NCBI GenBank assembly: GCA_037013685.1
Contig: CM072887.1
Span: forward strand, 92,028,347 to 92,092,346
DNA: 64,000 bases
Direction of reading: 5' to 3'
Source of the DNA: Acridotheres tristis
Lineage: Eukaryota; Chordata; Aves; Passeriformes; Sturnidae
A program made the position numbers and the translations under genes. The stretch's first letter is position 1; each line of letters starts with the position of its first letter. Below are positions 53,301 through 64,000 of this stretch, in pieces. The notes under the pieces were generated by a model. That model was given only the letters and a program-made list of their open reading frames with translations, did not search any database and was not told the DNA's origin.

Positions 53301-55142
53301 TTATGAAGTTTTTTTCTCCAGTTTTGTAAAAATGTAAAATATTATGTATCTAAAGATGAAAGCTTTGAACACAATGAGAAGTTAATTTATTTTACTGTTT
53401 AAGACAGACATACCACAATTAAGTAGGAATTTTACAATACTTTGCAAATGAACTTCAGAAACATATATCTTATGTATAAACTTTTGTTCTACCTTTGTAC
53501 ATAAGAACAATAATTAGAAAAGTGCAGAATGCTTTTTAGATCGTACCCTTTAAAAAAAATTTCTTTCATGATCAAGACAAATAAGAGACCTAATTTTGTC
53601 TATTCCAGTTTTCATACTTTTTTTTTTCTTTCTTTTTATTCCCCCAATCTATCTGCTTTACAAAAAAGAAAAGAGCTGGAATTATTCCTGCTGACACCAT
53701 AAAGCATCAATGAGGGCTTCACTGGTGACTCCCATCTGTAGAGACAGCAGGAAGGCACACCAGTGATGCTGGAGGCATCAGAATGGCCCCTTCTAAATGT
53801 GCCCTGAGACCACAGCTCAGAATTCCATCTTTGAAGTGCTTTGCACCTTTGGAAATTCCATGCTCTTAACAAAGATTTATTTGGTAGCTTTGAGGAGTTA
53901 CACTACAGCCATCAGAGTAGTGGAGGCCGCTGAAGTGCAGTCAATACCAGCTGGGATCGCTGTTGCATTGCCAAGGTAAAAGGTTAATTCTCAGACACAC
54001 ATGGACAAAAGAAACCCCTTATTAGTGTTCTGTCACACGAGACAGTGATGTGAGTCCATTTAGAGAACAAGTCCTGTTGCTAGGAGCAGCCCACAAAGTC
54101 CCAGTTAGCTCACCAAGAAAGTGTGAGACCTTCAGACTCCTTCCTCCCTTCGTATGACAAGTGGGATCACAGAAGGGTGCAACAGCTACACTATCTTGGA
54201 AAAACACAACAGACAAGTTGTGGCTGACCAATCCACCCTACTATATGTTTATAAATGTGATTGCTTGACATTTTTAGGAATTGATTGTATTTACTAGCAG
54301 TGCCTGGAAAAGTACTGTTTATAAACTACTTCATCTTAAAAAAAAGTTGTTTTCTTATTACAACAGTCAACAGATACGAGATTCGAAGTTGATGGTTTAG
54401 GCTACAGAAAATCTGAACTTTTTCTGATGCAGTAACTAATTCTGAAAGTCATTGGGAAAATACTTACCAATTAACTCCTGGAACAGCAGAAGAAACGCTT
54501 TAGACAGGAGGAAAAAATGTGCTAGGATCTAATAACTTACAACAGTTGAACTGAGACATTTCCTGAGGACTGTGAACATGCTTAGTTTTGTAAGCAAACA
54601 CAGGAGAAAACCACCAAAAATGTGACAAATTCACTAGGGAGAATTTCTTTCTGAAATCCAAATTGCTGAACACAATGAATTAACTAACAATTCCAGTATG
54701 AGGGGTCTCAAGCTTTATCATAAACTATGGAGGAAAAATTAAAAAAAAAAAGCATCCTCAGTACTTTTTATTTCAGAGTCTGAGATAAAAAAATGTTGTC
54801 CCCCAGGAGACCATAAAAACCACACCAAAACCAGATTATGCATAAATGGAGCATCTAGCTAGGCAGTGACTGCTCCCTGAGAGCACAGAGACAGCTTACA
54901 GCTACCTTGCAAATCAGAATCACCCAAAAATTATCTAACACTCGAATTGTCCAAACTGCTGTTAGTGTACACATCCTGTGGCACATCCAGACACAGCAAT
55001 AAGGCGCTTGAAAACATCTGTTCTATATCATTAACAAAAATATCCTGATGCAAAACCTGAAGATCCAAGAAAAAGAATGGAAGAGGAGAAAATTATCTTC
55101 CTATCGCAGTGAAAAAATATCTACTCAGACAATGGGATTTTT
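50326..55142. other. AT-rich non-coding sequence
   Basis: No gene recognised. Opposing frames at 50308-50638 (100 codons minus, 87 plus) show no domain. An 8-bp stem hairpin (TGCTCTGC/GCAGAGCA) is at 50661-50680. The piece at 53690-54240 is GC-richer and unassigned. The rest is strongly AT-rich. Confidence 0.6.
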
Positions 55143-55245
55143 AAAAATAAAACCAACCAACCAAAAAACCAACCAACCAAAAAACTCAAACTAAAACAGA
55201 AAACCCAAACCAAAACAAAAAAAAACCCGCAACTAAAACAGAAAA
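55143..55245. repeat. (CCAA)n and A/C-rich low-complexity tract
   Basis: CCAA tetramers in three clusters, passing into AAAAC and CAAAAC words. Only A and C occur over most of the tract, with scattered other bases. Confidence 0.9.
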
Positions 55246-58028
55246 GTGGGACTTGTATCTGAAAAGTTCATGTACATTCTGTAACTTGCAGCAGAAATCA
55301 CTATTAAAAATGCTATTCTGAAAGAAATGTAGATAAGTTTATGCAATTAATTAGGCTCTTGTCCTAGCATAAAACAACACTACTGTGTAATACTTTGTGT
55401 TAAGCTGATGATATAAATTGTGGATGTGTTTATTTTCTTACAAGTCAGCCTACACTAACTGAAAACAAGGTAGTTTGTCACCCAAGCATGTGTCCTCTGT
55501 GAACTGTTAAAGAAAATCCGACCTACTTTGCTAGCTGAAACCAGAAGATTTTATGGTATATTGAACCCACAAATCATGATCCACATGCCCCAATTCCATC
55601 ATTACATTTCACAAAGAATGATATGAGCTAACACTGCACAGGCAGGCAAGGTAAAGTTTCCCATATAAAGATAAATACAGTGTGCAACATTTCCCTGCTA
55701 GAGTTCAATACATTAAATTACTGCAGTTATAACGGAATGAAACCTTTGCTGAAACAACTGGAATATTTAGTCTCTGCCATAAGATTTCTTCTACTCTTCC
55801 ATGGACTCCAAGGGTAGCAGAAAAATCATAATTTCCTGTATTAAGAGCATTTTTCAGTTTCTTTGACTGATTTTCAATTAAGCAAGACTGAACAGGTGGA
55901 ATCCAATTTTCTTCCATTCCATTTATTTAGTGAATTGCCCAGATTTGTTGCTATTCACTTTTATTTTCATACATAAGACTTTCTAAGCAGCAGGAATCTG
56001 AGATGAAAGTGGAGAACATAAAAGTGACACACACTTTCATCCCCTTTTTATGGCAACATAGCTAGCATGGCCACATTAGCAGTTATCAAGGAATTACACT
56101 AATGAAATCCAGATCTGATTCATACTATAAATCATTGATTTAGGTAATAAAACCGGTGTTTGACAATAAAGTTAACTTTGCATTATAAGGCAAAGCATGT
56201 GTTTTTAAAAAGGGAATGTGTGTGCACTTTTTACCAAGAAATATCTCTGGTGCACCACATTTTATTAGTTCAGTGCAAAATAGACATTGGAGATAGTACA
56301 AGATTTTCATGACAATAAATTAATTATTTCTTCCTAGACTTGATTAGCAAAGATGTAGTCCTCTCTGTATCTTGCCTCCAAGGTCCATTCCTCCTGTTTT
56401 ACAGTGTTCACTGCACAATGCAGTGCTCAGCTTTTGATTTCCCCTCTCGTTGTACTCCGTGTGTTGTGCTTACAGTAAAATATCAAAGCACTGTAGGGCT
56501 GCCACTGACATGTGCTGGCAGAATGCCAACACAAAATGAGTGGAAGGGATGACTTTTACAGTGCACAGGAAAATACATTCAAGGTGCAGAGCACATTTAA
56601 GTCATTTAACATTAAAAGCTCTCCAGGGCTTTGGCAACAAGATGATGTAATACCAAACTGTCTCTGGGAGCTGGTACCTGCTTAGAAAGGTTAGAAGAAG
56701 CTAATGAATGCTAAATTGCGTTCTCTTGAAAATACACGATTTTGCCCTGCTTCTAAGTGTTTTAACAGCGATTGTCAGCAAGAAATAAGTGTCTCTCTGT
56801 TTTGCTAAATCTCCAGTTAGACTTAATCTTATTTCATTGTAAGCCCCTAACTGGGCAGCAAGGAATCCTTGCAGATGTGCACAACACCTGGACCATGAAT
56901 TCTACAAAGCTCAAGTCTTCTTTAAACAAGATGAGTGAAGTCCAGCTGCTCATATTTGGAATACAAAGGGCTGGTTGCAAAGAGGAGAATGAAGAGTGAC
57001 ATAGAGCTGCAATGGCTGAAGATGAAAGATGATTTGCATTAACTAGAAGTTACAACTGTATTTTGACAACCAGGTCAGTGAAAACTATTAGCATGTAACT
57101 CAGGATTGGATTGGGATTGTGAGTTTGGCTGCACCAAGATTTGAGGGTTAATTTGGTACTACCCAAACCTAAAGCCAGAGGCTAAAGGAGAAAGGTGAAC
57201 AATTTTTTGCATTAGCCTCTAGAGGGGGAGAGTTTCCTTCAGCTCCAGAAATTATGTAAATTATTCATTGAAAAACTTTTTGCAGTAGAAGCAAATCTTG
57301 CACAATCCTGTTGCCTCAGCTTGGGTCTCCTCTATTTATTATCTGTCACTATAATCCTAACCTACTGCAATAAATCTGTTTTCAGAGTCTCTCTTATTTT
57401 CATTAATAGGTTATTTGCATTCATTGGCCATCAATCCTTTAAAGAGCACAATTAAAATTTTAATGGAAATGTAAACCTTTTATTTGAGAACTTCTCTCAC
57501 AAGAAAAAAAATGTTTTCATAAATGTTGCACTCAAGGTTTCATAACAATGCCATCATAAGTCACCATCTAACAAACCTACTGCTCACTTGGGTGGACGTC
57601 TGGAATTTGTTTTTATTTTTGGAGATAATTAAAAGAAAAAAAATCCAGCTGAACAGTTAGTTATGAAGAATTATCCATATGACATTGGAAAGACTATTTA
57701 TTGCTCTGATTCAATTTGATAGTATGAATTTTTTGATAAAAACTTACATCATATTGAGACAGATAGATTACATTTACACTGCTAACCAGGGTTTCATTTA
57801 ACCAGCATTCCTTCCTGTGACACCATTAAGAGTAAGATTCAAACTTACTTTTCTCCACTAGAAGTGTTTTGTTATGAGATGTGTCTGGGCTTCCATTAGC
57901 TCCAATGAAGGAGTTGTTGAAATTGAGTCAATTAATTACATTGAAAAGTAGAAATTAAACTTGTACAGAAGAATAGTTAGAGCAGCTCTTTCCATTGACA
58001 AGATCTCTAAAAGCTATAGTATGAGCTT
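55246..58028. other. AT-rich non-coding sequence
   Basis: No gene or transposon recognised. Around 57405-57480 there is an exact octamer word (ATTTGCAT, 57413-57420), an ATTGG (reverse CCAAT) word and TAAT-rich sequence. This is a combination often seen in conserved non-coding elements, but unproven here. Confidence 0.55.
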
Positions 58029-58078
58029 AGACAGCTACATATCTACATATGTAGACAGCTACATATCTATATATCTGT
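58029..58078. repeat. Imperfect ~24-bp tandem repeat, two copies
   Basis: AGACAGCTACATATCTA begins both copies (58029 and 58053). The copies then diverge slightly into CATATGT and TATATCTGT. Confidence 0.85.
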
Positions 58079-58434
58079 AGTGTAGGTAATTGGAAATTAA
58101 TCTCACCGTAGGAATCTTTCAGGAAAATAATCTACATATATGGGTGTGGATCTGACACAGTCACAGGAATAAAACTGGAATGATTTAGACATGGAAAAAT
58201 TGCTGTTTTACAACTGGTAAATTTGATGGCCTCAGATGTCTAAAATGGCTCATTAAAATAAATCCTGGACAAAACTAAGCTCCGTCCTGTCAGCCTCTAG
58301 TGCCAATATTCACCGATCATTTTTCCCCGTCTCTTAAAATTATATGATAATTATACAGGTTGATACTTGCCTCTTTATATTTTGCTTTCTGACATGTTCA
58401 TTCCAGGAAGAACTTGAACAATGGCTACAAACAA
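58079..58434. other. AT-rich non-coding sequence
   Basis: Nothing recognisable, although the last 60 bases may be the eroded 5' side of the CR1 piece that follows. Confidence 0.5.
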
Positions 58435-58525
58435 AGGATCCATCTGAACATCGGAAACACCTTTTTTTGTCAGTCATGAGAGTGACTGAGCACTGGCATA
58501 GGTTGCCCAGGGAGATTATGGGCCA
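58435..58525 (+). mobile_element. Short CR1 LINE fragment (ORF2 C-terminus)
   Basis: The plus frame reads RKHLFLSVMRVTEHWHRLPRE, matching the CR1 ORF2 C-terminal signature of the form RK-FF--RV-KHWNRLPREVV, with a small insertion after the phenylalanine block. The nucleotide words GAGAGTGACTGAGCACTGGCATAGG and TTGCCCAGGGAG are also characteristic. The match ends abruptly after GGGAGATTATGGGCC, and no CR1 3' tail follows. It is therefore a piece of a larger copy that was deleted or eroded. Confidence 0.8.
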
Positions 58526-59851
58526 CATATGGCTGTAGTGTTGACAAAGTAGGAAAAAGAAGTTAATTATTCTTGATGAGACAACTGAATTGAGGGAGAC
58601 AGATCACAAAAAACCCCATATTGATTAGGGGAGCTTTATTAGCAATTCTGGTTTCTGTATCAGAAAGCATCTGTTATTATTAATAACTGGTAATCATTCA
58701 CACTGGTCCTTGAAGTCTTTGCACACACAGCTCACCTTGTACTTACACACTCACTCAGTTTTCCACAGTGCACAACTGGGAGGCCAGCACAAGCTCTCTG
58801 CACAGAGACACAGGATCATAACAGCACATGGGAGCTCTCAGGTGATTGCCCAGGAAGTCCCTCAAAGGGTCCTTCACTTCATCACATGTACCCTACAGCC
58901 TGCCCACATGTGGCAGCAGCACCTACCCTGGCCAACTGAACTGGATCATGATTTGCTTCTCTTCTTCCAAAATATGTTTTCCTCATTTCTTTACTCTGTC
59001 TCACTTTAAAAACTGAAGAAAAACAACCACTAGCAAAAAATAGAAACTTTCCTCACATTTTGAAAGCCATCATTAATCCATTTTCTTCTGCTGCTGATCT
59101 CAAGCAATTGGTCTGCTTCATGCTTCATAGTATAATCATGGCCTCAGGACTGGTTTATCCAAATTCAATGTGGGGTTTTAAAGAGCATCTTAAAATAAGT
59201 TGTAGAACCTTCAGCTGCACACAGACATCTCAAGATCAGAACATTAATGCTCTCCAAAGTAGCTCTTGTTAGGAAGCTAAAAGTACATTACGGATGAAAT
59301 CCCAGCCCTGGTTTCCTGCAGTGATGGATGCTGTACTGACAGCAGCAGCAGCACCAACCCTGCTGGAGTGCAGTGACTTTACTGAGGCAGCATTCCCCAG
59401 CTCTTTGAGAGCAGTCATGGAGGACACCTATCATCTGAGCTAGGTATACTGTAATTTAGACCCTGTGGAGTTCATCACAGCTTTAACACCTCGTATTGAG
59501 CCAGGATTTCCCAGTGGGCTACCACAGGCATGCCATCCTCACCACATGTAATAATCCAAACACTTTTAGGAAGACACACAGTATCATCTACAGGCACACT
59601 GTTACATAGATATGTGCATTTATGTAAAACAAGCATACAAATGAAAAAGTTTTTCCAAAAGGTCAACACAAACATTTTTCATGCTTTCCCAGTGACTTCC
59701 ACTTGTGTAGCTGGCTTAGCCATGGAAGAGGTGAAGCATCTCTTTTACTTAATGCATTTTGGTGTCTTAGCATATCCACAAACCTTTTTAAGATAAAAAG
59801 CACTTTTAAAATGTTGTAAGCCTGAACACTTAATAACCAACACCTTAAAAA
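58526..59851. other. Non-coding sequence
   Basis: No gene recognised. Short frames up to 99 codons (58710-59009) have no domain. An AGCAGCAGCAGCA run lies near 59340. Confidence 0.55.
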
Positions 59852-61655
59852 CATAGAATCATTTAGGTTGAAAAAGACCATGAATATCCTCAAGTTCAAC
59901 TACTAATCCAGCACTGCTAAGTATACCACTAAAGCATGTCCCTAAGTGCCACATCTACACATCTTTTAAATACCTCCAGGTATGGTGATTCCACCATTTT
60001 CCTGGGCAGCATGTTGAAATGCTTGATATCTCTTCCAGTGAAGAAAGTTTTCCTAATATTCAATATAAACCTGTTTGCTCATCCCCTATCACTTGCTCCT
60101 TGGGAGATGAGACCAACTTCCTCTCACTACCAGGTCTTTTCAGGTCCTTGTAGAGAGTAACAAGATTTTGTCTGAGCCTGTTTCCCCAGGCTAAAGAACC
60201 CCAGCTCCCTCAGCTGCTCCTCACAGGACTTGTGCTCCAGACACTTCACCAGCTCCATTGCCCTTCTCTGGACATTCTGCAGCCCCTCAATGTCTTTGTT
60301 GTATTGATAAGCCCAGAACTGGACACAGGACTCAAGGTGTGGACTCAGCAATGCTGAGTACAGGGGGCAATCCCTGTCCTGGTCCTGCTGGTCACACCAT
60401 TGCTGATACAGGCCAGGGTGCTATAGCTGCCTTGGCCAGCTCATCTCACTGCTGGCTCATGTTCAGCTGCTGTCAACCAGCACCTCCAGGTCCTTTTCAA
60501 CTGGGCACCTTTCCAGCCACCCTGCCACAGCCTGCAGTACTGCAGGGGGTGATTGTGACCCAAGGGTGGCACCTGGCACTTGGTCTTGTTGAATCTCACA
60601 CAATAGGCCTCAGACTATGTATCCAGACTTTGCACATCCCTCTGCAAAGCCTTCCTACCCTCCAGCAGATCAGCACTCCTACCCAGCTTGGTGTGATCTG
60701 GAAACGGTGAGGGTGTACTCGATCTCCTCGCACAAGCCATTGATAAAGATACTAAACAGGACTGGCCCCCAAACTGAGCTCTGAGGAGCACCACTCAGGA
60801 CTAACTCCCACCTGGATGTAATTCCATTCACCACAACTCTCTAGGCCTGGCTATCCAGACAGATTTTTACCCAGTGAACAGTGTACCATCCAATAGGCTC
60901 CATTTTCTCCAAGAGAATGCTGTGGGAATGGTGTCACAGGCTTTTATTTGTCCAGGTAGACAATATCCATGAAGGATATCCATCAAGCAGAACCTGCCTT
61001 TCATAAACTTGTGCTGGCTGGGCCCTGGTTGTCCTAGCTTCACATTTTCTACCTTCCAGTCACCTGAGATCTCTCTACTTAGCCAGGGCTGCTGATAATT
61101 GATGGAGTGGCTTGGTGAGCACTTCCAACAGCTCCATCAATACCCTTGGGTGAATCCCATCCAGCCCCATAGACTTGTGAGTGTGTTAGTTGTATAGCAG
61201 GTCACCAACCATTTGCCCTTGGATTATGGAGAATTTCATTCCATTCTCTGTACCTGTATTCCAGCTCCAGAGCCTGAAACCTGAAGAACAACTGGGCTTA
61301 CTGTTCAAGACTGAGGTAAAGTAAGTACCTCATCCTTTTCCTCACCCTTTGTCACAGCATTCCATAAGGGATGGCAATTCTCCTTAACTCCTTTTTTGTT
61401 TCTGATATATTTGTAGAAACATTTTAACTGTTTTTTACATCATTAGTCAGACTAACTTCCAATTGGGCTTTGGCCCTTCTAATTTGCTCCCTTCTTAACC
61501 TCATGATGTCCTTATAGTATTTCTGAGTTTTCTGCCCCTTCTTCCAAAGGTCATAAACTTTCCAGTTTTTCCTGAGTTCCAGGAAAGGTTCTCTTTTCAC
61601 TCAGCCCAGTCGTCTTCCCCATCAGCACATCTTACAACACATGGGGACAGCCTAA
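59852..61655 (-). mobile_element. CR1 LINE, 5'-truncated, about 1.8 kb (dead ORF2 plus 3' end)
   Basis: The largest transposon in the window, read right to left. The 3' end at 59852 carries the CR1 terminal word (CATAGAATCATTTAGGTTG on the plus strand). The minus strand then encodes, from C- to N-terminus, most of ORF2. [20 protein letters not shown] and [16 protein letters not shown] (60200-60335) are diagnostic CR1 residues. The reverse-transcriptase aspartate motif, normally FADDTKLGG, reads FPDHTKLGR at 60678-60704. Motif A keeps YLD near 60950 but shows a frameshifting gap just after it. Sequence resembling the region N-terminal to RT continues to about 61655, where similarity stops, consistent with 5' truncation by incomplete reverse transcription. 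Stops and indels make it non-functional. Plus-strand frames here, up to 150 codons, are antisense shadows. Confidence 0.95.
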
Positions 61656-63137
61656 CACCTAAAACTTTCTAGGCAGTTGTATTTCTAACTCTTTTTTTAA
61701 AACAATACATGTAAATTTATTCCAGTTCATCCAGAACTGTAGCCTGGACATATCTAGGATCTGTGGAGCTGTGATTAGTACAGTACTGTTCTTGAGCCAA
61801 TGACCTAAAGCATTAACTTTGGGCCAAAGCTGATTTCTGTTCTCAAACAACAAGTGTAACTCTTTCCGATTTTTATGAATAATATCACAGGGAAAAAAAG
61901 TTTCCAAATTCAGGAGATGGCAAATACAGGCAGCAATAGGTTGTTTATACTTACTCAAAATCTAAAAATCATTATTTTTACATAGAGTTTCCATATCTGA
62001 CAGCAAATAGATGTTAGAAATTTGAGATTCTACTTGTATCTGATCTACACATTCAATCACATTATCTTTCCATATGAAATGTTAAAACTTCAATTTATCA
62101 TACATTGTCATTGAGCATTTGCATTCCATGACTCAAGAAGTAAAGACATAATATAAAGACATGATATATGGTGATATCACGACTCTCAGAAATATCAAAC
62201 TAACAAATTTTCAAGACCAGAAAACCATAAAAATTAAAAATATGCTAAATAAAATTCAAAATACATATGTTATATTGAGATATTTGTGAAAGTCTGATGA
62301 AACTCTGAAGGTAGACTCTGGGCAAATGAGGAATCTCAGACAGAGGTTCCATATCATCACACCAAAAAAGAAAAAAGAGAAAAAACTCCCTGTTTCCCAA
62401 AAAGTGAACTTCAAGAAAATATATCTGCTCAGTTTTATTGCTGTTCCATTCTAAATCTGTTTTCTTCATGAGAAAGGCAAGAAATCCTCTGAAATTCAAC
62501 TGTTTCACTTTATGCCACTAATCATGTCAAATACTATGACATGTCTTTTGGAAGCTGCTTCTTCATGTCAAATTCTTTCATTTTATCTCATTCTTTAACT
62601 TCTGGAAATGCCTCTTCTTTCCCACTTTCCCTGATTTTTAGTGACTTCTTTTTTTTCCCTTGAAAATTATAGAAATATAAGCTGTTGAATCAGAAGGCTT
62701 TTCTAAACAAAAGGTTATTTTCTCTCATTATCAACACAGCAACATCTTCTCTTCCTCTAAATCATGTGAAATTGCTTTCACATTTGTGTTCAGCTTGATC
62801 TGGTCTTTAATATGTCATTCATTATGTTCTGCTAACCAAGAGACAGTACTTTTTCATATTTGTTCTCCTGTCCTTTTTTTTTATTTTTATCAGATAAAAC
62901 TAACCAGTATTTCAAGCCTTTGATGCCCTGCCTGGTTTCAGAAAGACTAAATAACTATGTTTATACATTGACATATTAAGTACCAAGTCGAGCTTTATAT
63001 GACAAAGCTGACTCAGTGATTTACTAAATATTAGGACAATTCTGGTTGTACTAAACCAGCTGAGTCTTCTAAGGACTGTAGCTATGCAAAAGCTAAGGAG
63101 GAGGGGAAAAATACCAACCAAAAGAAGCAGCATCTAC
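61656..63137. other. AT-rich non-coding sequence
   Basis: No gene recognised. Minus frames at 61659-61958 (99 codons) and 62245-62508 (87 codons) lack domain features. GGGCCAAAGCTGATTTCTG with CAAGTGTAACTC near 61820-61863 weakly recalls an ancient amniote repeat. Confidence 0.5.
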
Positions 63138-63630
63138 TTAAGTGGCTTGATCCAAAGCAGCAACTGCATGCCATGCAGCCACTTGCTCACAGCCCCTCAC
63201 CCTGGTGGGTGGAGAATCAGAAGAAGGTAAAACCTGTAGACTGAAATAAGTTCAATTTAATGACTGAAATAAAAGAGGGAGAGGAATAAAATCCCAGAAA
63301 GACAAGTAATGATGTAATATGCAGTTGCACCTGTTGACCAATGCAGTGATTGGTCCTGCCCATGGAGTTCCCCCAGTTTATACACTGAGTATGACATTGT
63401 GTGGTCTGGAATATTCCTTTGGTCAGCTTGGGGCCATGCTCCCTCTCAGCTTTTTGTGCACTTGCTCACTGGCAGAGTATGGAAAACTGAAAACTCACTG
63501 AATTAGGGTAAACACTATTATCAACAATTAAAAATCAGAGTGTTATCAATATAATTCTTAAACTAAATGCACAACATAGCACTGTACCAGCTAATAAGAA
63601 AATTAACTCTATCCTAGTTGAAACCAGAGT
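63138..63630 (-). mobile_element. Solo LTR of an avian endogenous retrovirus, same family group as 41067
   Basis: Read on the minus strand, it starts near 63630 (CTGGTTTCAACTAGG) and runs through GAGTTAATTTTCTTATTAGC and GATAACACTCTGATTTTTAA, both landmarks of the same LTR family group as 41067-41628. It has a better-preserved TATA box (TATAAA, complement of 63377-63382) followed by CTGGGGG, and an ATTAAA poly-A signal (complement of 63256-63261). It ends near 63138 after a GTGAGGGGCTGTGAGCAAGTGG block. No internal viral genes adjoin, so it is a solo LTR. It is diverged and CpG-depleted, and the termini are less sharp than in the other copy. Confidence 0.87.
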
Positions 63631-64000
63631 ATTATCCATCTCTATTCCAGTTGTCCCTCTTCCCCACCTGTTTGAGGCAGGGCTCCTCTACTACTGCTAC
63701 TAGGATTCTCTACTTTCTCTAAAGATGTATTGGAATCCCTTTCCATTGGATCAGGAATATAAAATTCTAGTAGTTACCAGTGCACAATGTACCCTAATGC
63801 CATCAGACTAAAGGCAGAACCCATTTATATTTCTGGAGAGACAGGAGCTAACAGTACTGGAGGCTGAAATAAGCTCACCAGGAACAAGTGGCAAAAGCAT
63901 CCCATGTGACTGGCCTGGAGATGCTGTGCATCCATGATGAGGTGTGGTTTGTGCCTCATTCACTAACATTGGCCAGTCTCTGATGTGGTAACTTAGCAAA
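63631..64000. other. Non-coding sequence
   Basis: No gene or repeat recognised. A 63-codon minus frame runs to the window end with no family resemblance. Confidence 0.55.

Noticed and set aside
60258..60710. 150-codon plus-strand open frame, the longest in the window
   Set aside because: It is the antisense of CR1 ORF2 (minus strand). The opposite strand carries the diagnostic reverse-transcriptase residues, and the plus-strand product has no family resemblance.
61820..61863. Possible ancient amniote repeat remnant
   Set aside because: The GGGCCAAAGC and AGTGTAACTC words are suggestive but too short and diverged to assign.
41629..63137. Possible full provirus between the two LTRs
   Set aside because: The LTRs are in opposite orientation and the intervening 21.5 kb has no gag, pol or env-like coding sequence, so they are independent solo LTRs.
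63319..63501. 60-codon plus frame
   Set aside because: It lies inside the minus-strand LTR and is antisense to it.
1..64000. CRISPR arrays, operons or prokaryotic mobile elements
   Set aside because: No regularly spaced repeats, no dense coding and clear avian repeats throughout. The window is vertebrate nuclear DNA.

Overview
This window is vertebrate nuclear DNA, almost certainly from a bird and probably a songbird or another neoavian. Two kinds of evidence support this. It carries several CR1 LINE fragments, including one of about 1.8 kb with the typical avian CR1 3' end. It also carries two solo LTRs of an endogenous-retrovirus family that I recognise from neoavian and songbird genomes. 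The rest is AT-rich, CpG-poor, unique-looking sequence typical of a large intron or an intergenic gene desert. Nothing looks bacterial or plasmid-like: there are no operons, no dense ORFs and no CRISPR array.

Layout: (1) positions 1-135 are GC-rich with nine CpGs, and look like the edge of a CpG island (promoter or first exon) lying mostly left of the window. (2) 136-13280 is non-coding, with an A-rich tract, a CA microsatellite, an ancient minus-strand CR1 remnant (5705-6190) and a hairpin carrying three RUNX-type motifs (12829-12861). (3) 13281-34160 holds three plus-strand CR1 pieces: a 3' tail at 13281, an RT motif A fragment at 30419 and an internally deleted copy at 33703. It also has an exact 25-bp tandem duplication at 27116. 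(4) 34161-41628 holds a GC-rich patch with a G-quadruplex motif (37345-37365) and a plus-strand solo LTR (41067-41628). (5) 41629-58525 holds a 12-bp perfect hairpin (46000-46031), a second ancient CR1 (49965-50325), simple repeats and a short CR1 piece (58435-58525). (6) 58526-64000 holds the largest CR1 (59852-61655, minus strand, dead) and a minus-strand solo LTR (63138-63630).

I find no protein-coding gene, tRNA or rRNA that I can support. All open frames are short (150 codons at most). The longest is the antisense shadow of the CR1 RT gene. The transposon copies are all broken, so no genes act together here. If the CpG island belongs to a gene transcribed rightwards, most of the window could be its first intron, but that is inference. 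I found no new biological system. The items most worth checking are the CpG-island edge, one exon-like segment (27216-27380), the protein-like minus-strand stretch at 25091-25601, the GC-rich G4 patch and the two strong hairpins. Family assignments rest on recall of repeat consensus sequences, not on a database search.
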